Below, one piece after another: positions 33,498-44,784 of a stretch of DNA of 64,000 nucleotides; position 1 is the stretch's first letter, and each line of letters begins with the position of its first letter. Under the pieces are notes generated by a model. It saw only the letters and a list, made by a program, of their open reading frames with translations, made no database searches and was not told the DNA's origin. The DNA is taken from NCBI GenBank assembly GCA_017311315.1, contig CM029663.1:15919412-15983411 (forward strand), written 5' to 3'. Made by a program: the position numbers and the translations under genes. The DNA is from Dendrocalamus latiflorus (taxonomy: Eukaryota > Streptophyta > Magnoliopsida > Poales > Poaceae).

Positions 33498-36415
33498 GTA
33501 CTGGGGTAAATCAGGAGTGATTTTGGCACCCAATACTGAACAGCACGTCGAGCAGATGAAGTCGTCAAGCACGACTGACCTCTATCTACCCTACGCTCTC
33601 TGTGACTCAAAGAAGCAGAAGGTCTGTGAGCAGACCTGAAGCTGTTGCGGGGTCCGACTGCTACGGGAGAGCGAGTCGGAACACCGGCAACACGCTGATC
33701 ACGCCGTGGGTAACTGTCTCGACGGGGGAAACGAGATGTACCCTCAGGACGGCGGAAGTCACGACCTGGAGCAGCATGAGGACGAAAACCAGAAGACTCA
33801 GAAAAACCAAGTCCTCGATGCTGCCCAAACACGTCAGAAGCAAACCTGGATCTCGTGCTAGTCTTAGGTGCACTCAGGATCTGGGGCTGACCCTGAATAC
33901 GCCTAAGTGCCTCTGCACGGTCTCTTCGCGCAATCCTGGCGCGCCTGAAGCATCTCTCGATCGAGTGCCCATCCTTCTGACAGAAGGTGCAGTGGTACTT
34001 CACCTTCTGAGAGGTGGAAGTAGCACGAAGAGGCTTCGCCTTCTGAGAGGTCGAAGCAACAGGTGGAATCACCTTGCTGTCAGAGATCCCTTGGACAAAG
34101 CCCGCTGATTTGAATTTCACCTCGTCAGATCTGGGCTCAACCTCGATCACACCTCCTAAGATGGGTCGGAGAATAGCAGGTGGATGCTTCCTCATATCCT
34201 CATAGAAATCATATCCTAGACCTTGATTGAACTTACAAATCTTGGATTGGTCTAGAATAAGATTAAGCTTCTTTTTGCCGCCTACAAATCTCTCGAGAGT
34301 GTTCATAAGGTACTGACACTCCCGAAAGAGAGAGGTGCAAGAAGAGCAGGGGGAAGAGGGAACAGCAGGAGGTAAGGAAGCAGATGAAGAACCAATAGCA
34401 GAGGAACGAATGGCTTGTGCACGCACAACCGACTCAGAATGGACAGTCCTACTGCTAGCAGATTGGCTCACGTCACTAAGCGTCTCTACCTTACCTTGGG
34501 GCTTCTCCCCCTCCTCAGCAATCACATCACAAGAAGTTGATGACTTCTCTAATAAGTCCTTAGTTAGCTTCACACATTTATCATTCAAAGCAACGAGTTC
34601 AAGTTTTAGTTTGTCACAACTAATGCATGGTGAGCTAACAGGATCCTTAGTCGCAAACTGAGCCATTTTCTTGTTGTTGTCAATCAGTTCTTGAAACTGT
34701 TTTGAGACAGCTTCAAGTTCAGCAGTTAACTTGGGACAGTTCAAACATGAATCAATAGGCTCAAGTAAAGAAGCATGCAACTCAGCAATTTTGTGATCTG
34801 CCCGTTTTAGGTTCATCTTTAAATTATTGCAATTTTCACAAGAATCGGGCAGATCAAGGAGCATGGCATAAGGTCCTCTAGCAGCAATGTCCTTAACCTC
34901 ACATGAGGTGGGAGAAGTAGTCTCATCAGTAGTAAGTAGGGTAACAGCCATCCTACTCAACTCTAACTCAGCAAGCAGACTAACATTCTCCACCTTAAGC
35001 ACATCAAGCTCAGAAGACAAACTATCATGAGAGGTCCTTAGTTTCTCCATGTCTCCAAGCAAAGCAGGGCATGTATCACAATCGTCACGGGAGGGAGCAG
35101 ATATAAGTAAAGTAAGCTCCCGTGACAGTTTCTCTACTTCCTTCTCCAACTCGCTACATCTAGCTCTAGATCTAGCATGAAATCCTCCTAACTTAAGGAA
35201 AGCTTCATTAAGTTGGTCATAGGAGGGACATACCTCGTCCGAGTCGGAGTACAGCTCGCTGTCGCTGAGTTCGCCCTCGAGGGCCATGAAGCACATGCCG
35301 GAGAAGTCGTCGCCGCCATCCTTGGGCTCTTGGTCACCCGTCCCGTCGTCGTCGCTCCATCCCTCCACCTCGCTGAGGTCGAGGTCGTCGAACGCGGTGA
35401 GGACGCGGTGGAAGAGCTTCTTGGCCTTCCCGAAGTTGCGGAACTTCTTCTTTCCCGGCGTCGGAGCTGGAGGCTTCTTGTTGCGGTTCTTGTCGGTGTA
35501 GTCGATCTTGCTCGAACCGCCGTAGTCGTTCTTGCCCTTCTCCAGCTTGGGGCAGTTTGCTCGGATGTGGTTGGGGCCACCACACTCGAAGCAAATCACG
35601 GGTCCTCCCCTCTTTCTGTCTCTCCTACCCTTGTAGGCATGGGAAAACCTTCGGGCTAGGAGGGCCAGCTGATCATCCGCAAGCTGCTCTAACTGATCAT
35701 CAGTTATGTCACAGAGAGCAGCGAGGGAGAAACCGCAAGAAGAATCAGAAGAAAGCCCGGAAGAAGAAATGGGATTGGTGACCAAAGCCATCGACTGTGA
35801 CTTCGACCGACGAGAGACAACGTCAATCTCGTGAGTCTTGAGGCGCGAGTACAGCGCGTCAAGAGTCAGGGTCGAGAGGTCTGTCGTGTCTTTGATGGTG
35901 GTCACTTTCATCTCCCAAACACGCAGATCGAGTGCCGCGAGCATCTGACGAGCGTTGTCCGAGTCGGGGTATGTGAGACCGACCGCTCGGAGGTTGCTCA
36001 AGATTTTGTGAAATCGCGAAAAACACTCGTCCAGGGACTCACCAGCAAGCATCTCGAATTTGTTGTATTCGCGCTTGAACTGGTCCTGTCGAACCGTCTT
36101 GATCTGGGTGGTGCCCTCATGGTATGCGTCGAGGGTCACCCAGATGTCGTAGGCGGACGACAGGTGAGATATGCGGTCAAACTCGCTACGGCTCAAACCC
36201 TGGATGATGATGTTCCTTGCCTTTGCATTTGCCTCAACATCAGCCATGTTCCCGGCATTGATGTTCTCATCGGCAGGAACAACAAACTGGACCTTGACCT
36301 TGCGCCAGATGGCATACCCCTGAGCCTGGATGTATGTTTCCATTCGGCTCTTCCAGAAGGGGTAATCAATGCCATCGAAAACGGGCGGCTTGGTCGAGTA
36401 CTTGTCCGTCGCCAT
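33476..36415 (-). CDS. Sirevirus element 2 gag (979 aa)
   Basis: Starts ATG 36415, 36 bp after the primer site. The N-terminus (PPVFDGIDYPFWKSRM, residues about 8-25) is the DUF4219-like entry, followed by a UBN2-type capsid region to about residue 210. The first CCHC knuckle CFECGGPNHIRANC is at about 273-287. A long coiled coil with repeated cysteine-containing units (CPALL, CENCNNL, CLNCPKL, CISCDKL) covers about 400-700. A second knuckle CTFCQKDGHSIERC is at about 808-821, followed by an Arg/Ser-rich tail. The large size and second knuckle are characteristic of Sireviruses. Fully open. Confidence 0.92.
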   Translation of the reverse strand: MATDKYSTKPPVFDGIDYPFWKSRMETYIQAQGYAIWRKVKVQFVVPADENINAGNMADVEANAKARNIIIQGLSRSEFDRISHLSSAYDIWVTLDAYHEGTTQIKTVRQDQFKREYNKFEMLAGESLDECFSRFHKILSNLRAVGLTYPDSDNARQMLAALDLRVWEMKVTTIKDTTDLSTLTLDALYSRLKTHEIDVVSRRSKSQSMALVTNPISSSGLSSDSSCGFSLAALCDITDDQLEQLADDQLALLARRFSHAYKGRRDRKRGGPVICFECGGPNHIRANCPKLEKGKNDYGGSSKIDYTDKNRNKKPPAPTPGKKKFRNFGKAKKLFHRVLTAFDDLDLSEVEGWSDDDGTGDQEPKDGGDDFSGMCFMALEGELSDSELYSDSDEVCPSYDQLNEAFLKLGGFHARSRARCSELEKEVEKLSRELTLLISAPSRDDCDTCPALLGDMEKLRTSHDSLSSELDVLKVENVSLLAELELSRMAVTLLTTDETTSPTSCEVKDIAARGPYAMLLDLPDSCENCNNLKMNLKRADHKIAELHASLLEPIDSCLNCPKLTAELEAVSKQFQELIDNNKKMAQFATKDPVSSPCISCDKLKLELVALNDKCVKLTKDLLEKSSTSCDVIAEEGEKPQGKVETLSDVSQSASSRTVHSESVVRAQAIRSSAIGSSSASLPPAVPSSPCSSCTSLFRECQYLMNTLERFVGGKKKLNLILDQSKICKFNQGLGYDFYEDMRKHPPAILRPILGGVIEVEPRSDEVKFKSAGFVQGISDSKVIPPVASTSQKAKPLRATSTSQKVKYHCTFCQKDGHSIERCFRRARIARRDRAEALRRIQGQPQILSAPKTSTRSRFASDVFGQHRGLGFSESSGFRPHAAPGRDFRRPEGTSRFPRRDSYPRRDQRVAGVPTRSPVAVGPRNSFRSAHRPSASLSHRERRVDRGQSCLTTSSARRAVQYWVPKSLLIYPSTETLLSV

Positions 36416-36450
36416 GGCTCTTGAGACCGGTTAAGATCTATTGATTAGAG

Positions 36451-36470
36451 CTAACCGGCTCTGATACCAA
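36451..36470 (-). other. Primer-binding site of element 2 (initiator Met tRNA)
   Basis: The minus strand reads TTGGTATCAGAGCCGGTTAG directly after the LTR edge at 36472. It contains TGGTATCAGAGC, complementary to the 3' end of plant initiator tRNA-Met. Confidence 0.95.
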
Positions 36471-36471
36471 T

Positions 36472-38107
36472 TGTAGGACCGAAATGGCGACAGAGGGGGG
36501 GTGAATGTCGCTCTCTTCAAAAATCGCCCCCCGAGAATCAAACACTGATCTTACAAAAAGATGCAAAACAAAGCTCCTCACAGAAAATAAAAATAATTCT
36601 GCTGAAATTTGGAACGCAAGATACACTGAAAAATTCAGCATAAACCAGAGACCAGCCAGTAAAAATTTCAACTGAAAATACCGCTGTTTGATCTGCAAGC
36701 AAAATTGTTGAAGATCAACACAAAAGAAAAAGAAATGCAACTAAAGCATACTTGCATTGCTTGGCGAGAGGAAATGACTCAACCAAAAAAAAATTTTTAG
36801 CTCACATGCAGTTCGGCCAATCAGCAAGAGCTCAACTACAGGAAAAGAACTGCTGGCCGACAGGAAAGCAAAAGATAAAATTAAACTGCAAGGCTGCCCC
36901 TAGCCGAAGACTGAAAAGGGAGTACTGCTGAGAAGCTTTACTACCAAGAAGGACTTCCAAAGGTAGCCGAGCACATTTAATGGAATAAACATCAGTTGGC
37001 CGAATGAACATGAAGCATGTACAGCAAGGAGCCGAACTCAAGCATTGTGTGCGGCTGCTTCCTGTTCATTTAACTCCCTTCCCAAACAAAAGACAAGACA
37101 ATAAAAGGAATTTGCACAGGAGGAAACTAAACAGTTTGGCCAAGAAATGAAAGCTTGATATGAACTAGATACTCTTCGGTCATCAGGAGTATACTATTCA
37201 GCCATGAGCAGAATTCATCTTCTCGGCCAAGGAAGCAAACAGAACACAGAACAAATCAAACGGAAGGAAAGAAAATCACAGAGAGAGCATCTCAAGAACA
37301 AACATTCTCATATTGAAATAGAGGAAGAGAGATGACACGATTACATATGAGGGATTTTTCAGCTCATCTCTAAAAATTCTATCCTCTCATTTCATGCTCA
37401 TTTCATTGCATGGAGAGAAATAAAACCCTAACTTTAACACCTACTCTCTCAAAATTTCAGCACACATCTCCCTCTCTATTTATAGCCTCCACTAATGGGT
37501 TTGCCCCATGCTTTACCCATTAGGTCTTCAACAACTCGGCGCTTTATCCAAACCCGCTTCCTTTTGTGCCGCTTTGTGTTTTTACCGAAACGCCCCTCGC
37601 GCACCTTCCAGGAAGCTTCCTCATCCCTTGCCTCGCAAGCCACGCAGCTTCGCCGTCTTCGGCACACTTCGACCGTTCTGATCTCAGCGCCACCTGCGCC
37701 TAGTCCGGTCCATCGTGCCTCGCCACGACTCCACCTCGAGTCCACGTCGTCTTCGACACATGCCGACCGTTCTGACCTCAGCGCCACCTGCGCCTAGTCC
37801 GGTCCTCCGTGTCTCGCCACGACTCCACTCGATGTCCTGCAGCCACACAGACAAGAAACACGTCAAATAGCACCGCTCGACACATGAAAGCGTAAATAGC
37901 ATAAGCACATCATATGACGAAGTCTAAACCTGTCGAAATATCGAAATATGCAACCTAATCCCATACGACCAGGAATGACCAAGTCCGACCGAGCCCGATT
38001 GCGCCACGCAACGACTCGACTCCGAACCACTCAAACCAAGCTCGACTTATCTAAACCACGGTCAAATACTCATCATATACATGTGGTCACCTCCACATGG
38101 TTCATCA
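36472..38107 (-). mobile_element. 5' LTR of Sirevirus element 2
   Basis: 1636 bp with a correct inner edge (primer site adjacent) and target duplication CCTAG at 38108-38112, matching 24352-24356. Two mismatches in 1636 bp against the other LTR suggest an age of tens of thousands of years at the usual grass rate of about 1.3e-8 per site per year. Includes the same minus-strand TATA region (about 37475-37485). Confidence 0.95.
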
Positions 38108-38264
38108 CCTAGTACAAACAATTGTATGTTAACTATAGTTATTGTAGATCTTTACGTTTTGTACTGAAAAATATTTTTACAACTTCGAACACCCATTTTG
38201 AAATTCCTTCATCCGCCACTGAGCGGTCGATGCTTGCTTGCTTCCATTTTGCATTTGCGGGGGA

Positions 38265-38515
38265 TAGTTTTCCTATGGCTGAGCGCCATGATACCTGGAG
38301 CACAGGCCACCTACGTGCGGTATTGGCCTTGCTCTGGTGCAGTGCAAGCCGCCAAGGCCGAGGCACCTTGCCTAGTTGTTGGCCGGCTTCGGGTTCCTGT
38401 CCATTGGCGCCAACGGGGTCCGGCCGTGCTCGATGGCGCTCGGCGCGGACCAATTCTCCATGCACCCAAGGAGAAAAGGTCCAGGATCTTGCAGGCCTAC
38501 TTGTTGACTCAACTC
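38265..38515 (+). pseudogene. NPF transporter exon fragment A
   Basis: Same sequence as 26150-26400, here in its probable original place next to CCTAG. It encodes broken pieces of the NPF PTR-signature region (GANGVRPCSMALGADQF) in shifted frames. The following 39355-39905 is a diverged match to 49090-49780, which precedes the last exon of NPF pseudogene B. Both therefore probably come from related NPF genes with a long intron after this exon. Confidence 0.85.
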
Positions 38516-39982
38516 CCGAAGAGAACTTATATATTGCACGAATTTACGATAAAAGAAGAATAAACATAAAAATCATAGGAGAATTAACTCGATTGCAACT
38601 GCGTAGCTAAGTTTTCTGAATTTATCTATTTTCTTCTTCTTATAAAATTAGTTACAAACATCCTTATTATATAGGCTAATACTCTTCGACTAACATATGT
38701 ACTTAAACTTCAAATTGGTCACGACTTCAACTTGAGTAATATACGGATACAGACTCTACTGTGTTTTAGACTCGATTTATACTTTAAGTCGAGATTATTT
38801 TCAGCATTCTCTCCTCTAATCTTGACTCGGCATACTTCTATTTTAGTATCAACGCATTATCTGAACTACCAGCTACGTCTCTACATAAAACGATATACAT
38901 ACGAATTAAACGCATAGTTACATATAGAAACTCAACTTAACTGGTACAGATGTATCATAAACATATAGTTACATGTATGAATTCAACTTAGTTGGTACAG
39001 ATCTATCCACATGCAAATACTCTATGAGGCAGACAGTCTTAACAACAACTTCTCTAACTCATACTCGACACAGAGCGGCAAACACATCTCTTCGACGTTT
39101 CGAACTTAACTCCATGGACTCTACTCAGGATAGCAAACACATCTTCTCAACATCTCGAACTCAACTCGGCATCAGAGCAATGTCAGTTCATCATCGCTGA
39201 GAGCTTTAGCAAGAAGCATTTTCTCCTTTTTCATCCTACGGCATTCTGAAGTAAAATACCCATAAGGATCTACTCTACATTGGAAAAATCTCTGTAAGCT
39301 ATTATATTCTTCCATCGTTACAATTATAGCATCTTATTTTTGCCTTATCAAGCTTCTGATTTCTGTGGCCTCAGCTGCCATTGCAGGAGGCATTCTTACC
39401 TTCACAATCCGATGATCAGACCTCTCACTCAGCTTGAGCCCTCATGTACACCTTCATCTTAATTACCCAGATTGCATAATTGCTCATCGTGAGTAATGGA
39501 AAATGCAGCGCGACAACGGAACTCTCCTTCGTCATCACATCTGATATTGCCTCATCATCGATAACACTACTTCCCAGATAATGCTGCATGATTTAAGATA
39601 CAGACTAAGAACTTATGCTAGTTAGAAACAATATTTCTTAAGACTCAGCAAGGATCTAATTTATTTAAATCCATATTCTATCATATGAATGAGAGACATA
39701 GTTCGAAAAAGACAAATAGCAAAGTCAATTGAATTTTGTAAAGCTTCTGTTATGGACCCAAGAACAAAATCTTCGGTTTTAGAGTTAACTTGAGTTAACG
39801 GCTGTTATGCACTAGACTGCTTTTGTAATTGGACCGAGGAATCGAAGCAAAAGATTACTTTTCGCTGTCGCCCGCGCTGGACGATTCTTTTTTCTCTTCT
39901 GTCTGAGAATGAAAACTAATCTCTCAGCTCTCCGTACTTTTACTTTTCCTGGCGCAAGAAAAGTGATCTTTTACTTTTTTCT

Positions 39983-40130
39983 GGTACCGCACGACCGCAC
40001 TGTTCATCGCCCGAGCGCACGTTTCTTTCGCTCCGACCGCATGACCGAATCCCCGACCGCACGTCTCGTTTTTTGACCGCAGGACCTGCCGCTCCGACCG
40101 CGGGATTGATTCCCCGACCGCACGTCTCGG
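39983..40130. repeat. Left gaccgcac-rich terminal region of the MULE
   Basis: Seven or so GACCGCA-type motifs in 150 bp. A copy is in X' at 27868-28015. The inverted partner is at 47978-48130. Confidence 0.7.
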
Positions 40131-41255
40131 CTCCTGTCAAATCGGCTCGCCGAAAGCAGCGTCTCCCTGGCCTTTTTCACCCCCGAGCAGCACACGCGTC
40201 AGCAGCTAGCTCGCTGGCCCCTCTCACTCACGGATGAATGCACAGATAAGAGGTCATTCTCATGCGCGTATGGTCATCCAGGAAGCTCATTTGCAGTTGG
40301 TTCGAGTGAAGACAGAGCGAGAGAGGGAGGCAGTGAAGGAAAGTGAGGAGTGAAAACACAAAGGTTTGAGTTGTTTTCGTTTGAAATCAGCGGGTTTGGC
40401 AAGTACAAAAGTTGTAGATCGTCTCGTGAGCTTCAAGAAAAGATAAATTTTGTGCCCGTGCAACTATAATTTTATGTATATCATTAGTCTATAATTAAGC
40501 AAACCATGTTTTATTAAAGTTATTTTTATGTCACTCTTTGATACGGTATGTATTTGTAGCAAATCTTCGATATGTTAGGCATGATGTATTGTAATGTATG
40601 TAATGTTGTACTCTTTTTTTGTGAACATACGTATTGTAATGTAGTTTAATGTTGTGCGAAAATATGAACTTGCAGATGTGTAGACGTAGAGAAAGTACAT
40701 ATTTATCTTAGAGCATTTGTAGGTGATAACAATAGTAGCAGGATTAGAAACATACAAGAAGTACACTTAGGGAAGAAGTGGATACAGTGCGGTAGGTGGT
40801 AAAAATAAATTTGGTCCATTAGAATTAAAACGCAATAACAGTAATAAACAGTTATAGTACAAATAAATAGAGCATGTGTTAAGTAAAAGTTAGAAAATAA
40901 ATGTAGGAAAATTAGTAATTGGTTTTTTTTGCATGAATTGGAAAAAACATGCAGTAGAAAGTAGTAGTGAAAATAAAAACAAAAATATAGATTGAGAAAT
41001 TAAAATAGTAGTAATCGATATTGTAGGTCATAGGAATATGTAATTTGATGTATGTTAGAATTTGTAAGTAAAATAGTTAGAAATAAATTGTAGTTTTACA
41101 AATACAAAACATATAGTAATCGATTTTGTAGGCGGTAGGAAGATGTATGAAATACCGCACTGTTAATGTTACAATGGGGTAGTGGGTGTTTGATGGTACG
41201 ATTGTTACATGCTGTGTACTAAAATGGTTGATTATGAACTTTTGTTAGGTACGCA

Positions 41256-44200
41256 ATGGCTGACATTCAAGACTTGTTCGTGTTTTATGGGAGTGGTCTC
41301 GTATGCGATGGGTGTATGGGGCGGACCTGTCAAATTGCGTCCGGACCATGATCCGGGCACCCGGTCTTAACGCCATGAGCTTGTATGAGCTACGGAGGTG
41401 TGTCCTTTTGGTGTTCGATCGACACACCGCAAGGAAAAAGTTACGGATCGAGGCAGTCTATGCCTCAATGGTGGGTGATGGAATGGAAAGCATATGGCAA
41501 CTTCTGAAGGTGACCAATGACGCGTCATGGGCGAACTACATGGAGGTCGTGTGCAACCCTGATGCTGCGATATATGCCAGGCCAATGGTGTATGTCGAGT
41601 TCGTGGAGAGGGCTGAATCATCAGCCATGATTGGTTCTGATGCCACTGGTGGAGATGTAGTGCCTGGGTTCATCTCCGGTGGTCATGAAGACGCTTCTGC
41701 GGGAGAACATGTGAGCGAGGAAGTGGGTGATGAAGACCTTAGGAGGTGTGTGGAGAATTTCCAGGCCAACGAAGGTGTGGACGAGACGTGGTGGGCCACC
41801 CGTATTGACTGTCATGAGTACCTTGGGGACCAGGTGGAAGAAGTGGGCAGCTAAGAGGATGAGGAGGTGGAAACAGGCAGTTCTGGAGAGGACGAGGATG
41901 GCGAAGCTGCAACTGGAGGGGTGGTAGGTCGTGTTGTGACCACGGACGGTGTGTACGTGTCGTCCAGACTGGATGACAACACAGCGGCAGCCCTAGTTCT
42001 GCCACAGGCGGAGGAGGGAGAATGGGGGTTCAGCGAGGGCGCACTCATTTTGGGGCAGTGCTTCCGTAATAAGAGTGTTGTCTAGCAGGCTATTGCTAGA
42101 CATGACGTCAACATAAGCCGGACGTATCGGGTTCACAAGTCAAAGCCGGACACGTACGTTGTGAAGTGTGTCGACGGGTCCTGTCCTGGCAGAGTTCGTG
42201 CACAGTGGTACAAGGGCGTTGGCATGGAGTTTCGGATAACGGTGCTGCAAGATCACAGTTGCGAGCTTACGGGGCCAGTACATAGGCACCGCAACATGAC
42301 ATCATCGTATGTTGCGGAGGTCGTCAGCCACCTCATCATGGCGGATGTGTCCATTTCCCCAAAGGTTCTAATGGCAGAAGTAGGGAACATGGTGGGCTTC
42401 GAAGTGAGCTACAAGAAGGTATGACGGGCGAAGCGAAAGGTGCTACACCGTATGTATGGGACGTACGAGAAGGCGTACGACCTGGTCCCAAGAATGCTGC
42501 AGCAAATTGCACAATCAAACCCAGGCACGTACATAAACAAGCAGGAGAGGGTTCATCCTACGGAGGGCCCGAATTGTTTCTGTTGTAGGGGTGGCCCAAC
42601 CCCCCGTGACTGGGCCGTGCAACTAGTCCAACATGTAATAGGCCCAATAGTGTAGAGGAATATACCAGTGTAAATATACCAATGTACCCTCATCCTTTGT
42701 AAATACTAAGGGGTAGAATGGGGATTTCCCATTCTACCCCACTCATATATATAAAACCCCCAGGAGGGGCAAAGGGGGGATCCTCTCATTCTCACCAGCT
42801 CCCCACAGATCTAGCTCTCCTCTTCTCCTTCTACTAGTCCTCTTCATTCCTGTTTAGCCCGTAGCTACAACAGTTTCATTCTTGACATAGTGTTCTGGGC
42901 CTTTCATCAGGCGATACAAGGGTTCAGGTGGTGCCGTCCAGTGCTAACCATAGATGGGACGTTCCTATCCGGCAAGTACAAGGGTACTATCCTCACCGCA
43001 GTTGCAGCTGATGCAAATGACCAGTTACTCCCAGTGGCATTTGCAATTGTGGAGAATGAGAATGCGGATAGCTGGCTTTGGTTCCTTGCCAATGTTAAGC
43101 ATGCCATAGTGCAAGATCGCCCTGAAGTGTGTGTCATCTCCGACCTCAATGCAGGCTTGCTGTCTGCGTTGCGAACGTTGCAGAATGGAACGCAACCCCC
43201 CTTGCAGTGGAATGATGTGAAGAACCGTTGGTGCATGAGGCATCTTGCAGCGAACTTCCACAGAAGGTTCCGTAGCAAGGACCTAATGAAGATGTTCAAG
43301 AAGCTATGCGTGCAGAACCAGAAGCGGAAGTTCGACACCTTGTGGATGCAGCTCGATCAGGAGGCTACCAAGCATGTGCATACAGAAGCAGGGGCCGTGG
43401 AGGGGGCTCCACAAGAGTCGGAGTATTCACACAATGAGTTCAGGGCAATGCACCTGACTTGGAAATGTGGTCTTTGTTGCAGACACCGGTGGGGCAAGGT
43501 ATGGGATCATGACAACCAACATGTCCGAGGTTTACAATGGTGTCTTGAAGGGCGTCAAATCCCTGCCGATCACGGCAATCGTGGGCGAGACTTGGAACCG
43601 TACTGTCAGGTACTTGTGAACAGAGCCATGATGGCGAAGAAGCACCTGGATGAAAACAAGCAATACTCTGAGGTCATGCAGGCCTTCATGGACAGGAAGA
43701 TGGAGAAGGGTCGATCCCACATTGCTCAGCCCATTGATGGCTTAAGGAGGAAGTTCGAGGTCTACCTCAGGCAGAAGTATGTCATGGGTCACATTAGAGG
43801 GGAGCGCAAGCAGGTATGCACAATTGATGATAAAGTATCTTGCACCTGCAACAAGCCCCAGCTCTTGCACAAGCCATGCTCCCATGTGTACACGGCCTGC
43901 GCGGTATGGCACCAGGCGTCGACATAGTACATCTCCAAGTACTACGACATACAACACTTGTATACAACCTGGAGTGCATAGTTCCATTCCTACGGAGTAG
44001 ACATACACTACAGGGAATTATGGCCAGGGGAGATAAAGTGGGTGCCCAACGATGCACTGAAGCATGTCGGTCGTGGAAGACGACAAAACCGTCGCATCCA
44101 CAATGACATGGATGACAGCCAGCGTGGGGATCGTGTTCGGCGCCCGAAGTGTAGGCTATGCAAGACGATTGGCCACTCCCTCAACCAGTGCCCAAACAGG

Positions 44201-44260
44201 CCGACATCAAGCCTCAGTCACAGAGACCACAGAATAAGACAAGGTCACGCAATGACATGA
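41256..44260 (+). pseudogene. MULE transposase (MURA-like), multiply broken
   Basis: Begins at ATG 41256 (MADIQDLFVFYGSG) right after a likely splice acceptor (tttgttag). Visible in order: MuDR N-terminal-type block (EGALILGQCFRNKSVV, near 42030); MULE DDE core with TIDGTFLSGKYKGT and VISDLNAGL (42950-43150); MTTNMSEVYNGVLKG (43505-43550, shifted frame); SWIM zinc finger CTCNKPQLLHKPCSHV (about 43840-43890); CCHC knuckle CRLCKTIGHSLNQC (44152-44195). Breaks: frameshift near 41300; stops near 41852, 42083 and 42422; the solo LTR at 42581; frameshifts near 43455 and 43615; stop at 43925. It once cut and pasted the element and cannot now be expressed intact. Confidence 0.88.
42581..42872 (+). 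mobile_element. Solo LTR (or TRIM-like unit), 292 bp, nested in the MULE transposase
   Basis: Begins TGTTGTAGGGGTGGCCC and ends GTAGCTACAACA, flanked by GTTTC at 42576-42580 and 42873-42877. A TATA box (atatatataaaacc, about 42746-42759) follows a small self-complementary stem (ggggtagaatgggg / ccattctacccc). Same family ends as 8050-8296. Confidence 0.92.
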
Positions 44261-44480
44261 CAAAACGGGCCAGCTTTCCGCAGTGACATAACAAAAGAGG
44301 CCAGCTTTGCGCAGTGACATGACAAAAGAGGCCAGCTTTGCGAAGTGACATGACTAAACGGAGCAGCTTTGCTCAGTGACATGACAAAACGGGGCAGCTT
44401 TGCCCAGTGACATGACAAAATGGGGCAGCTTTGCCCAGTGACATGACAACACGGGGAAGCTTTGCTCAGTAAGATGACAA
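44245..44480. repeat. 31-bp tandem repeat array 1 (about 7 units)
   Basis: Unit close to cagtgacatgacaaaacggg plus gcagctttgct, with substitutions between units. It overlaps the end of the MURA relic and is the same repeat as the larger array at 45490-46025. Confidence 0.88.
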
Positions 44481-44784
44481 CTTACTACTTGTATTTGCTT
44501 AGTATTGCGATTTTTTTGTGTCTCGTGATAACAACTGCACGAAGATAACAACCAATCCATGACATGCTTAACAACATTGCACATTATTTCGATATGGAAA
44601 GAGGCCACAGAATATGAAGGCGTCACGCACTGACAACACGAAACAACACATACATTGCACATACAGAATATATGGAAAGTACTACAACCAAGAATTTAAA
44701 TCAAAACAACATTCGTAGCGCCACAGCATCAACACAACAACAAACACAAGAACTAAAATACGACACAACCATAACCCTCGTTAC

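Noticed and set aside
32410..36424. Plus-strand ORFs opposite element 2 gag and pol
   Set aside because: Antisense shadows of intact minus-strand coding sequence.
36451..36470. Possible tRNA gene fragment
   Set aside because: Only the 3' acceptor complement is present, next to an LTR: a primer-binding site, not a tRNA gene. No complete tRNA cloverleaf was recognised in the window, though a tRNA scan was not possible.
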